Source of the DNA: Carnobacterium maltaromaticum DSM 20342
GTDB taxonomy: Bacteria > Bacillota > Bacilli > Lactobacillales > Carnobacteriaceae
NCBI RefSeq assembly: GCF_000744945.1
Contig: NZ_JQMX01000001.1
Location: forward strand, 3,297,130-3,361,129
DNA length: 64,000 nucleotides
Reading direction: 5' to 3'
Shown piece after piece: positions 47,909 to 55,257 of this stretch. How positions within the stretch are numbered: the stretch's first letter is position 1; every line of letters starts with the position of its first letter. A program made the translations under genes and the position numbers. Below the pieces are notes generated by a model. That model saw only the letters and a list, made by a program, of their open reading frames with translations. It was not told the origin of the DNA and did no database searches.

Positions 47909-48301
47909 ATGAATTTAATGAAAATATTCAAAGGTATGCCAGATGCAGCACAAGTAATCCAAAAAAACTTCGAAGAAATTGAAAAAAAACAAAAAGAAGT
48001 AGATAAATATCCTACTGAGTGGGAAAAATTTGGCGATATGCAAGTTAGGTTCTTGAACGAAGATACCGTTCAGTCGAAAGGTACTTTTAAGAGTGGATCG
48101 ATCATTCTTTCAAATCCAGCTTTAGTCGGTACAATAGATAAAAAATATGTGCAGAATAAAACTTTCTTTATTAGCGCTTTTCAACGAACCGGTTCGGGAT
48201 TAATGCCCTTGCAAGTAAACGGCGACGGTAAAATTTTTGCACTTGCCAATCCAAATCCTGGAGACTATTTCGAATTAACCTTAGTGACATGGACATTATA
48301 G
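47909..48301 (+). CDS. Putative receptor-binding / tail tip protein
   Basis: A 130 aa protein, MNLMKIFKGMPDAAQVIQKNFEEIEKKQKEV, starting with a short coiled-coil and followed by a small beta-rich head (GTFKSGSIILSNPALVG ... GDYFELTLVTWTL). The layout suits a trimeric tail tip. Assigned mainly by position between baseplate and lysis genes. Confidence 0.55.
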   Translation: MNLMKIFKGMPDAAQVIQKNFEEIEKKQKEVDKYPTEWEKFGDMQVRFLNEDTVQSKGTFKSGSIILSNPALVGTIDKKYVQNKTFFISAFQRTGSGLMPLQVNGDGKIFALANPNPGDYFELTLVTWTL

Positions 48302-48316
48302 AAAGTAGGTGGTGAA

Positions 48317-48547
48317 TTGATAGATGGTGAAGAACAATTATGGAGAGATATCCTTGTTAAATTAGCTCGCATCGAGGAACAAACTAAAGGACTTGATGAA
48401 TTAACAAGGGATGTGAGTCGGGCTTTAGCAATATCAAAAGAAAATCAAAAAGCAATTGTAGAAATGAAAGCGAACAATAAATGGGCATGGGGATTTATCA
48501 TCACCATTGGCATTTCATTTATTACTTATTTCATTACAAAATTATAA
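48317..48547 (+). CDS. Hemolysin XhlA-like membrane protein
   Basis: A 76 aa protein with an N-terminal helix (LWRDILVKLARIEEQTKGLDEL), conserved middle NQKAIVEMKANNKWAWGFIIT and one C-terminal transmembrane helix. This is the XhlA pattern of phage lysis cassettes. TTG start with AGGTGGTG upstream. It lies before the holin. Confidence 0.75.
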   Translation: MIDGEEQLWRDILVKLARIEEQTKGLDELTRDVSRALAISKENQKAIVEMKANNKWAWGFIITIGISFITYFITKL

Positions 48548-48565
48548 TTGAAAGGAGGTGATTTG

Positions 48566-48826
48566 ATGAAAGTAAATTGGAAAGTCCGTTTTAAATCAAA
48601 AGCATTTTGGGTTGCAATTGTGCCAGCCTTCTTATTGTTAATTCAATTATTGTTAAAGCCTCTGGGATTTAATTTAGACATTGATTTTCTAGGTGGTTAT
48701 TTCTTAGATGTTGTTAATGCAGTATTTGTATTACTTACAATTTTAGGAGTTGTGAATGATCCAACTGTTTTTGGTTTTAAAGACAGCGAGCAGGCGTTAA
48801 ATTATGAAGAACCTAAAAAAGACTAG
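48566..48826 (+). CDS. Holin (phi LC3 family)
   Basis: An 86 aa protein, MKVNWKVRFKSKAFWVAIVPAFLLLIQ, with two membrane helices and the conserved VFVLLTILGVVNDPTVFGFKDSEQALNYEEPK end of phi LC3 holins. The ATG at 48566 with AAAGGAGGTGA is used. It forms the pore or triggers lysis with the endolysin gene after it. Confidence 0.9.
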   Translation: MKVNWKVRFKSKAFWVAIVPAFLLLIQLLLKPLGFNLDIDFLGGYFLDVVNAVFVLLTILGVVNDPTVFGFKDSEQALNYEEPKKD

Positions 48827-48856
48827 CTCCCGAATTAATTTGGGAGCTATTTTTTA
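48821..48856 (+). terminator. Terminator-like hairpin between holin and endolysin genes
   Basis: TAGCTCCC / GGGAGCTA is a perfect 8-base stem followed by six T. It begins within the last codon and stop of the holin gene, so the endolysin gene would be read only by read-through or anti-termination. Confidence 0.7.
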
Positions 48857-48878
48857 TATCAAAAAAGGAGCGTGTAAA

Positions 48879-50045
48879 ATGAAAAAAGTAAATAAAGTAT
48901 TATTCAGTTTAACCCTGATTTTAGTTTTAATGTTCCCGACCATTGCTGGTGCAGTGAACGTTGAACAACGACTAATGCCGTTTGTGCCGTCTACAGGCCT
49001 AAGTACAAATGAATTTGTTATTGCTCACGAATCGGGAAATAGTAATAACGCAGGGCCTGATTCTCTTGAACGAGAAATTTCGTTCATGTCAAATAATGTC
49101 AATAGTGCATTTGTTAGTCATTGGGTTGGTGGGGGAGGTCGTGCGGTTCAGATTGCTCCAAGTGGATTCATTCAATGGGGTGCTGGACCTCGTGCTAACG
49201 GTAGAGCATATGCTCAAGTAGAATTAGCAAGAACTAACAACGCTGAAACTTTCAAAAAAGATTATGTGACTTATGTTAATTTGTTACGTCAATTGGCAAA
49301 AGAAGCAGGCGTTCCTGTTAGTCTTGATGGTTACGGTAAGGGGATTAAGTCTCATTTATGGGTTACTCAAAATCTAGGTGGAACAGATCACTCAGACCCT
49401 TATGCTTATTTAGCACAGTGGGGAATCAGCAAGGCTCAATTTGCAGCAGATGTGGCGAACGGTATTGGTTCATCCAATGAAGTAAAACCTGATCCAATTC
49501 AACCGCCAGTTAATCCAAGTCCACCAGTTACAACACCGAGTACAGGTAAAACTTTGAATTTACCAGCTGCATCAACAAGTTGGAGAATCTACGGTTTAAA
49601 TTCTAGTCCTGTTGCTGGTAACGAAGTTGGGTTCTTGAATCCTAGTCTTTTTGGAGGATTAACTTACTCAATTCTTGCTGATCGTGGCAATGGAATTTAT
49701 GAAATTTCTACTAGAGATTTTGGACGAGTACAAATCTATGGTGCTACTTCAACAGGCGCAACTGTATCTGGAGGAACAATAGCAACGCCACCAGTTTCAG
49801 ACCTTAATGATGGTAGAATTAGCCAAACTGGCACATTCTTCATGGACCGCACTATCAATGTTCGTCATGGTAGCCCATCAACTTCCGCAAATGTTAAAGC
49901 TCAATATTTTGCTGGTGAAAACTTAACTTACGATAGCTATATAAAAGCTGAGGGTTACATCTGGTTATCTTACACAGTTGGAAGCCAGCGCTATTATGTT
50001 GCTTGGAAAGTAATTAATGGTGAAGAATGGGGAATCATTAAATAA
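48879..50045 (+). CDS. Endolysin with signal peptide (amidase plus SH3-like repeats)
   Basis: A 388 aa protein. MKKVNKVLFSLTLILVLMF...AGA is a Sec-type signal peptide. The amidase domain (about 35-210) has IAHESGN, SHWVGGGGRAVQIAP and GTDHSDPY, giving the zinc-binding His-His-Asp set of Amidase_2/N-acetylmuramoyl-L-alanine amidases. A proline linker leads to two SH3-like wall-binding domains (LPAASTSWRIYGL..., GTFFMDRTINVRHGSP...). I use the ATG at 48879 with AAAGGAGCG. A signal peptide suggests holin-independent export. Confidence 0.88.
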   Translation: MKKVNKVLFSLTLILVLMFPTIAGAVNVEQRLMPFVPSTGLSTNEFVIAHESGNSNNAGPDSLEREISFMSNNVNSAFVSHWVGGGGRAVQIAPSGFIQWGAGPRANGRAYAQVELARTNNAETFKKDYVTYVNLLRQLAKEAGVPVSLDGYGKGIKSHLWVTQNLGGTDHSDPYAYLAQWGISKAQFAADVANGIGSSNEVKPDPIQPPVNPSPPVTTPSTGKTLNLPAASTSWRIYGLNSSPVAGNEVGFLNPSLFGGLTYSILADRGNGIYEISTRDFGRVQIYGATSTGATVSGGTIATPPVSDLNDGRISQTGTFFMDRTINVRHGSPSTSANVKAQYFAGENLTYDSYIKAEGYIWLSYTVGSQRYYVAWKVINGEEWGIIK

Positions 50046-50149
50046 AGAAATAGCCCACTACAATAAGTGGGCATACATAAAAACGAGTTAAAATTTTTAG
50101 TATTTAATAGTAAGAGTTTATTTTTTCTTTTGTTTAATAAACATGAACA

Positions 50150-50157
50150 TTCCATTC
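50150..50157. other. Candidate attR core (low confidence)
   Basis: TTCCATTC is repeated from 21024-21031 and lies in an imperfect palindrome. Placement just after the endolysin gene and before a host-type terminator fits, but the match is short. Confidence 0.2.
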
Positions 50158-50199
50158 ATGTGGAGAGTGTGACATTACTAGTTAAAAAATAAAAATATC

Positions 50200-50240
50200 T
50201 GGAGTTAAGATGGATAGTCATCCATTTTAACTCTTTTTAT
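50200..50240 (+). terminator. Terminator, perhaps the original one of rlmD
   Basis: GGAGTTAA-ATGGA / TCCATTTTAACTC is a good stem followed by a T run. No gene close upstream needs it, except rlmD before prophage insertion. Confidence 0.65.
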
Positions 50241-50586
50241 CATGGTTCTCGTTGCTTTGTCATGGTTCTTGTTGCTTTAGCAACTTAGAACCATGATACA
50301 CATCCATCGAAGATGGACTGTGATCCTAAACACAGTTCCTTTTATAAAAAAACACAGTATGAATCGACCCGAAGAGAAAAATTTAAAATAATCGAAACTA
50401 GTACTAATTTTTCCATATAATGAATTTAGACAAGGAAGTTTTTAAAATGAATTTTACCTACTTCTTTCTTAAATTAAAAAATTTCTTAATACTTATTTTG
50501 AATTTTTATGCTAAAATAGAAACAACTGTTTGCATTTTTTTGTTTTGTGCATAATTTATATAAGAGTGACTAAGGAGGTTGTACAA

Positions 50587-51354
50587 ATTTATTACTTAAA
50601 TAAAGACCCTAGAAAAAATCCAACTAAAATAATTGCAATGATTGGAGTAGGGCTAGTATTTATTGTATTCCTTTATTTAATCATTAGTAAGGTTTGGGGA
50701 CTTTCTTTTTTTCCGCAACAAGAGATAAAAGATTTTCCAATCAAAGGTGTTCAAGTTTCAGCAGACGAAGGTCATTTGGATTGGCAATCTATTGAAGAGT
50801 CAAAGTTATCTTTTGGTTATATTCAAGCAACTGAAGGCAGTAGTTACCAAGATGACCAATTTATGGTTAATTGGGATCGCATTAAAGGAACAAATTTACG
50901 TCATGGGGCCAGTCATTATTTTAGTTTTGATAGCCCTGGAGCTACCCAAGCAGAAAATTTTTTACAAGTATACCAGCCTACAAATAGTGATTTACCTCCA
51001 GCTATAATTATTGAATTTTATGGAAATAAGCAACAAAATCCTCCTGATAAAACAAATGTGGAAACTGAATTGAAGGCGTTTATTTCAACTGTCAGTGAGG
51101 CAACACAACAACAACTAGTTTTATGTACAAATCGAGATATTTATGAACGTTACATTAACGGGAAATTTCCTGAAACATTGATTTGGTTAGTGGATACTAC
51201 AAGTTCTCCAGACATAAAAGAACCTATAAAATGGAGTTTTTGGGAGTATACTGAAGATGGAACTTTAGGCAACAAAGCAATTAAACAAAACAGTTTAGAT
51301 TTAGTTGTTTATCGAGGTAGTGAAGCAGAGTTTAAGGCATTGGGGCAAAAGTAA
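50587..51354 (+). CDS. Membrane-anchored GH25-like protein, probably catalytically degenerate
   Basis: About 255 aa. An N-terminal membrane anchor (IIAMIGVGLVFIVFLYLIIS) is followed by a GH25-like domain with KGVQVSADEGHLDWQSIEESKLSFGYIQATEGSSYQDDQF and WEYTEDGTLG. The usual acids are missing: DVS reads QVS and the DxE pair reads IIE in PPAIIIEFYG, keeping only the Glu. The start is unclear: AAGGAGG at 50572-50578 points to an ATT at 50587, while in-frame GTG (50566) and TTG (50530) lack ribosome sites. Possibly a wall-binding or inactive form; a host gene, not phage. Confidence 0.65.
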   Translation: MYYLNKDPRKNPTKIIAMIGVGLVFIVFLYLIISKVWGLSFFPQQEIKDFPIKGVQVSADEGHLDWQSIEESKLSFGYIQATEGSSYQDDQFMVNWDRIKGTNLRHGASHYFSFDSPGATQAENFLQVYQPTNSDLPPAIIIEFYGNKQQNPPDKTNVETELKAFISTVSEATQQQLVLCTNRDIYERYINGKFPETLIWLVDTTSSPDIKEPIKWSFWEYTEDGTLGNKAIKQNSLDLVVYRGSEAEFKALGQK

Positions 51355-51612
51355 ATTTAATCATAGTTAGTTGCTAGCGCCTCGGAAAAAGATGAATTCC
51401 TAATTCTTCATTCGATCTTGAGCAAAATCAACAAACTTTTTAGTGAGCTACTCGCCTCAACAATCTTTTTTATAAGGCTAGCTCTTATGAACCAACTCAT
51501 CGAGAAAAAGATAAAAATTCGAGATGGCAAAAAGCGCCATATCAATTTTTCCTATTTTCTTATCGGAGCTACCCGGCTCAACGAGCTTTTTATTACAAGG
51601 AGGAATCAGATT
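51355..51612. repeat. Intergenic DNA with interspersed imperfect repeats
   Basis: GAGCTACTCGCCTCAAC...CTTTTT at 51445-51473 and GAGCTACCCGGCTCAAC...CTTTTT at 51566-51593 are direct copies. GCTAGCGCCTCGGAAAAAGAT at 51374 is a related unit in the opposite sense. An open frame runs through this stretch into the next gene, but it is probably not translated. Confidence 0.5.
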
Positions 51613-52455
51613 TTGTGGACTTATTCTATCATTTTAATTGTGTTAATTTTAGCAGTATTAGCTATCTATTTATATAATCAAAACCATTGGGTTGGATTGA
51701 CACGATTTCAGTTAACAATTCCATATTTAGCTACGTCATTAAAAAATAAAAAAATTGTTCATATTTCTGATCTGCATATTCCAAGGAATAATGTTTCTTT
51801 GGAAAAAATTATTAATTTAACAAGGGATGAAAAACCAAGTTTGGTTGTTTTAACGGGTGATTTAGTTGACGTTCGAGGAGAGCTACCTAAAATTGAATTG
51901 GCACAGTTTGCAAAAGAATTAGTTGAAATCGCACCAACTTTTGCAGTAACTGGAAACCATGATTTGAACAGTGGGCATCTTCAAGAATGGGAAAATATAT
52001 TAACTGCTGCGGGCGTTCGTGTATTAATTGATGAAGCAGAATGGATTCAAATTGAAAATGCAGGTCTTGTTGTTATGGGGTTATCTGAAAAAGAAAATTT
52101 TAAGACCTTATCGGTTCCGTTACTAAATGGAATTCAATTAAATGAAGGTATGCAAGAGCAGCCTAAACTATTGCTAGCTCATCATCCAGAGTTTTTTGAA
52201 CAATATTACCTTGATAAGACGAAAGCGCCAGATATTACGTTTACGGGTCATGCACATGGTGGTCAAGTTCGAGTGCCGTTCATTGGTGGTTTATTCGCAC
52301 CAGGACAGGGACGTTTCCCGAAATATACAAGTGGAGTTTATTATCATCCAGAAATGAAAAGTAAACGAATGGTTGTTAGTCGTGGAATAGGAAACTCTAG
52401 CTTTCCATTTAGAATCAATAATCGACCTGAATTGGTTGTCGTGACCTTGAACTAA
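51613..52455 (+). CDS. Membrane-anchored metallophosphoesterase (YkuE-like)
   Basis: A 280 aa protein. After an N-terminal transmembrane helix (SIILIVLILAVLAIYLY) come all calcineurin-type motifs: HISDLHIP, VVLTGDLVD, VTGNHDL, LAHHPEFF and FTGHAHGGQVRVP, binding two metal ions. I chose the TTG at 51613 with AAGGAGGAAT upstream; the longer frame to 51418 runs through repeats. It probably cleaves phosphodiesters of envelope lipids or peptidoglycan precursors. Confidence 0.87.
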   Translation: MWTYSIILIVLILAVLAIYLYNQNHWVGLTRFQLTIPYLATSLKNKKIVHISDLHIPRNNVSLEKIINLTRDEKPSLVVLTGDLVDVRGELPKIELAQFAKELVEIAPTFAVTGNHDLNSGHLQEWENILTAAGVRVLIDEAEWIQIENAGLVVMGLSEKENFKTLSVPLLNGIQLNEGMQEQPKLLLAHHPEFFEQYYLDKTKAPDITFTGHAHGGQVRVPFIGGLFAPGQGRFPKYTSGVYYHPEMKSKRMVVSRGIGNSSFPFRINNRPELVVVTLN

Positions 52456-52551
52456 CTATTTTGTAAGATTAGATTCTTAGTTTGTAAGAAGAATCGTAGG
52501 ACTAATTTTCTGATTTTAGATATACTTAAAATCAGAAATGAGGGATTTTAA

Positions 52552-52908
52552 ATGAAAAAAATAATTAGTATAGTAGTGCTCGTATTACTTGTAATTGGTG
52601 GTAGTTATTATTTTAAAAATTATACAGGTCAAGATCTATATACAAAAGTTAATGCTCCTATAGAGGAACTTAAAACAAAAGACAATAAAGGGAATACTGT
52701 CCTTGATTATCGTTATAAACTGAAAGCAATTGATGAAAAAGGAAAGATAACGATGATTGATTTCACTGGAAGTATCGGGCGTCCATTGCGTGAAGGTGCG
52801 TATTTAAAGGTGAAATATAATCATAAAAAAGGCGTTTTATCATGGGAAGAAACAAGTAAATCTTCAATTCCTAAAAAAGCGTTACTTGAAATTGAATCAA
52901 ATCAGTAA
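52552..52908 (+). CDS. YxeA-family (DUF1093) secreted protein
   Basis: A 118 aa protein with a signal peptide or anchor (KKIISIVVLVLLVIGGSYYF) followed by YTKVNAPIEELKTKDNKGNTVLDYRYKLKAIDEKGK and LREGAYLKVKYNHKKGVLSWEE, the DUF1093 pattern of Bacillus YxeA. GAGGGATTTTAA is upstream. Function unknown, extracytoplasmic. Confidence 0.8.
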   Translation: MKKIISIVVLVLLVIGGSYYFKNYTGQDLYTKVNAPIEELKTKDNKGNTVLDYRYKLKAIDEKGKITMIDFTGSIGRPLREGAYLKVKYNHKKGVLSWEETSKSSIPKKALLEIESNQ

Positions 52909-52912
52909 TGAG

Positions 52913-52948
52913 AGTAGCTGTTGACAAAAGTCAGCACTACTTTTTTTG
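52913..52948 (+). terminator. Terminator after the YxeA-like gene
   Basis: GTAGCTGTTGAC / GTCAGCACTAC with a small AAAA loop is followed by seven T. Confidence 0.8.
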
Positions 52949-52952
52949 TTGT

Positions 52953-52980
52953 TTGACAGTTTATTTAAATTTGGTATGAT
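52953..52980 (+). promoter_or_regulatory. Promoter of sfsA
   Basis: TTGACA and TATGAT are separated by 16 bases, about 35 bases before the sfsA start. Confidence 0.7.
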
Positions 52981-53015
52981 AGGAAAGAAGTATTTAAAAA
53001 GTGAGGACAAGCAAA

Positions 53016-53720
53016 ATGGCAGAGTATGCAGCTATCATACCAGCAATTTTTATTGAAAGGCCCAACCGTTTTATTGCTCTATGTGAAGTTGATGGGGAGC
53101 AGAAAGTAGTCCATGTTAAAAATACAGGACGTTGTAAAGAATTATTAATTCCAGGTGTTACAGTCTATTTAAATTATGTTCCTTCAAAAACAAGAAAAAC
53201 GGATTATGATTTAATTGCTGTTAGAAAAGGACCTTTATTAATTAATATTGATAGCCAAGTACCGAATACAATTGCAGTTGAGGGATTACTAGCTGGACAA
53301 ATTAAATTACCACAAGTTAAAGGCAAGATTATTCAGCTAAAGCGTGAAGTAACTTATTTGCATTCTAAATTTGACATTTATTTTGAAACTGATTTAAATG
53401 AGAAGATATTTGTTGAAGTTAAGGGAATGACCTTAGAAGATAGTGGTATTGTATCATTTCCAGATGCACCTACGTTACGTGGTTTAAAGCATGTAAATGA
53501 GCTGAGTTTAGCTATAGAAAATGGTTACCAAGGAGCAGTCTGTTTTATCGTTCAAATGAGCCAGGCAAATTATGGAACGATTAATCGAAATATGCAGCCT
53601 GAATTAGCTGTTGCAATTAAAAAGGCACAAGAAAAAGGCGTAGCAATAGTAGTTTATACTTGTCATTTGACCCCAAGTCAGATTACAATAAAGGAAGAGA
53701 TTCCATTTAAGCTAGAATAG
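53016..53720 (+). CDS. sfsA: Sugar fermentation stimulation protein homologue SfsA
   Basis: A 234 aa protein with FIERPNRFIALCEVDGEQKVVHVKNTGRCKELL, SKFDIYFE and FVEVKGMTL, with FPDAPTLRGLKHVNEL. It is an OB-fold plus PD-(D/E)XK-like DNA-binding protein. The ATG at 53016 with AGTGAGGA fits better than the GTG at 53001. Its cellular role is poorly known in Gram-positives. Confidence 0.92.
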   Translation: MAEYAAIIPAIFIERPNRFIALCEVDGEQKVVHVKNTGRCKELLIPGVTVYLNYVPSKTRKTDYDLIAVRKGPLLINIDSQVPNTIAVEGLLAGQIKLPQVKGKIIQLKREVTYLHSKFDIYFETDLNEKIFVEVKGMTLEDSGIVSFPDAPTLRGLKHVNELSLAIENGYQGAVCFIVQMSQANYGTINRNMQPELAVAIKKAQEKGVAIVVYTCHLTPSQITIKEEIPFKLE

Positions 53721-53746
53721 GAAATCACTTAAGGGAGAGTTGTCCA

Positions 53747-54751
53747 ATGTTAAATTTAGGAATTATAGGAACAAACTGGATTACAAATCAATTTGTCGAT
53801 GCTGCGATTGCAACAGGAGAGTATCAGTTAGTCGGTGTCTATTCACGTAAATTAGAACAAGCTGAAAAATTTGGTGCACCTTATCAAGCAACTATTTTTG
53901 AAAACGATTTAGAAAAATTCGCACAACATCCTGAAATTGATGTTGTTTATATTGCTTCACCTAACAGCTTACATTTTCAGCAAGCTGTTACATTAATGGA
54001 AGCTAAAAAGCATGTTATTATAGAGAAACCTGTATTTTCTAATCCTAGTGAATGGGAATTAGCTGTTGAAGTTGCTGAGAAAAATAATGTTCTTATGCTA
54101 GAAGCAGCAAGACACATCCATGAAGAGAATTTTGCAATTGTGAAAGATGAGATTAGTAAATTAGGAACGATTGCGGGAGCAACCTTTACCTATATGAAAT
54201 ATTCTTCACGATATGATCAAGTTTTAGCTGGGGACGAGCCTAATATTTTCTCACTACTTTTTTCAGGTGGAGCATTATCTGATTTAGGTGTTTACAGCGT
54301 TTATGCGGCTGTTGGTTGGTTTGGCATGCCAGAAAGTTGTCATTATTTCCCACAAAAAATAGCTACAGGTGTAGATGGTATGGGGACAATTATCTTACGC
54401 TATCCAACTTTCAATGTAACCTTGATTACTGGTAAAATTGTTCAATCGTATTTACCTTCAGAAATATACAGTTTAGATAAAACTATCGTAATGGATGGCG
54501 TGAATGCAATTTCATCAATTGAGGTAGTAGATTGGAAAAATGATCAAACGATGCAATTAGCAGCTGCACCAAAAGAAAATCCAATGGTAGATGAAGCTAA
54601 AGCTTTTGCAGATGTTATTAATGCACCTGATACAGAAGAAAATAAAGAAAAGTATGCAAGTTGGTTAAAATTAAGTCGTGAAGTCAATCAAGTTTTAAAA
54701 GCATTGAGAGACGATGCAGGAATTGTGTTTGAGGCTGACACAGAAAAATAG
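53747..54751 (+). CDS. Gfo/Idh/MocA-family oxidoreductase
   Basis: A 334 aa NAD(P)-dependent enzyme. LGIIGTNWITNQFVDAA is the dinucleotide loop (G-x-x-G-T-x-W, as in homologues), followed by VYSRKLEQAEKFG, VYIASPNSLHF and the EKP motif in HVIIEKPVF. Its C-terminal domain has GGALSDLGVYSVYAA. The substrate cannot be told from sequence. GGGAGAG is upstream, 26 bases after sfsA, so they may be cotranscribed. Confidence 0.88.
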   Translation: MLNLGIIGTNWITNQFVDAAIATGEYQLVGVYSRKLEQAEKFGAPYQATIFENDLEKFAQHPEIDVVYIASPNSLHFQQAVTLMEAKKHVIIEKPVFSNPSEWELAVEVAEKNNVLMLEAARHIHEENFAIVKDEISKLGTIAGATFTYMKYSSRYDQVLAGDEPNIFSLLFSGGALSDLGVYSVYAAVGWFGMPESCHYFPQKIATGVDGMGTIILRYPTFNVTLITGKIVQSYLPSEIYSLDKTIVMDGVNAISSIEVVDWKNDQTMQLAAAPKENPMVDEAKAFADVINAPDTEENKEKYASWLKLSREVNQVLKALRDDAGIVFEADTEK

Positions 54752-54782
54752 GTAAGAATAGTGAATATATAAATTATTGATA

Positions 54783-54823
54783 AAGGGGTGTATCTAATGT
54801 TTCGTTAGATATATTCCCTTTTT
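54783..54823 (+). terminator. Terminator after the oxidoreductase gene
   Basis: GGGTGTATCTAA / TTAGATATATTCCC is an extended stem, followed by five T. Confidence 0.8.
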
Positions 54824-54828
54824 GCCAT

Positions 54829-55067
54829 GGCTCTAGGCGCAGAGCGCCGTAGAGCCATGGCATGCAAACCGTAGAGAGAAAGGAAGCAAAGTCTCACTAT
54901 GTTCGCTTTGTACCAATTCGCTAAAGGGCGAATCCCTTAACCTCAGTGGCATAATCCTAAAAGTATTTCGGCTCTAGACGCAAAGCGCCGTAGAGCCATG
55001 GCATGCAAACCGTAGAGAGAAAGGAAGCAAAGTCTCTCTGTGTTCGCTTTGTACCAATTCGCTAAAG
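54829..55067. repeat. Pair of about 97-base direct repeats, each with internal hairpins
   Basis: Copy one spans about 54830-54926 and copy two about 54971-55067, differing at about four positions. Each opens with GCTCTAG...GCGCCGTAGAGC, which folds on itself, and holds GAAGCAAAGTCTC and GTTCGCTTTGTACCAATTCGC. Copy one is followed by a hairpin around GCGAAT, and a third, decayed copy lies at 55084-55148. The 506-base gap 54752-55257 otherwise holds no gene. Confidence 0.85.
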
Positions 55068-55083
55068 AGTAAAAACAAAGGAT

Positions 55084-55148
55084 CAAAGTCGTCTTAGCAG
55101 CCGCTTTGTACTAATTCACTAAAGGGTGAAACCCTTAAGTGAATTAGC
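55084..55148. repeat. Decayed third repeat copy with a strong hairpin
   Basis: It keeps CAAAGTC, CGCTTTGTACTAATTC and CTAAAGGG. AATTCACTAAAGGG pairs perfectly with CCCTTAAGTGAATT. Confidence 0.65.
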
Positions 55149-55257
55149 AATTTCATGAAAATCAGCTAAATTTGACATTGAATCAATACAATTCCATTAT
55201 TTTAAAGTATAATAGGATTGAATGTGATGAACATTAGAGAAATGAGGAAATTAGATA

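Larger units (their letters stand above)
20988..50200. mobile_element. Integrated A118-like siphovirus prophage (approximate limits)
   Basis: The region runs from the serine integrase gene next to rlmD to just after the endolysin gene. The order is integrase, lipoprotein, cI, cro, antirepressor, small early genes, terminase, portal, minor capsid, scaffold, capsid, connectors, tail tube, chaperones, tape measure, Dit, Tal, baseplate, holin, endolysin. This is that of Listeria A118-type temperate siphoviruses. The exact ends are not proven. At about 29 kb it is short for the type; no replication genes are recognisable and terS is interrupted. Confidence 0.9.
50046..50586. other. Intergenic region: prophage right end, terminator and hairpin repeats
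   Basis: No gene is seen. It holds a stem GCCCACT / AGTGGGC (50053-50072) without a T run, a palindrome CATGAA...TTCATG around 50141-50160 with the attR candidate, and the terminator at 50200. Two near-identical tandem 18-base units follow (50241-50258 and 50261-50278) with an inverted partner, then small hairpins up to 50340. A -10 box TGCTAAAAT lies at 50509-50517. Confidence 0.55.

Noticed and set aside
51418..51612. N-terminal extension of the phosphoesterase
   Set aside because: It runs through repeat DNA, lacks a ribosome site, and the start at 51613 has AAGGAGGAAT and puts a membrane anchor at the N-terminus as in the family.
54829..55148. Repeats that could suggest a CRISPR array
   Set aside because: Only two to three units of about 97 bases, far too long and few, with no regular spacers and no cas genes nearby.
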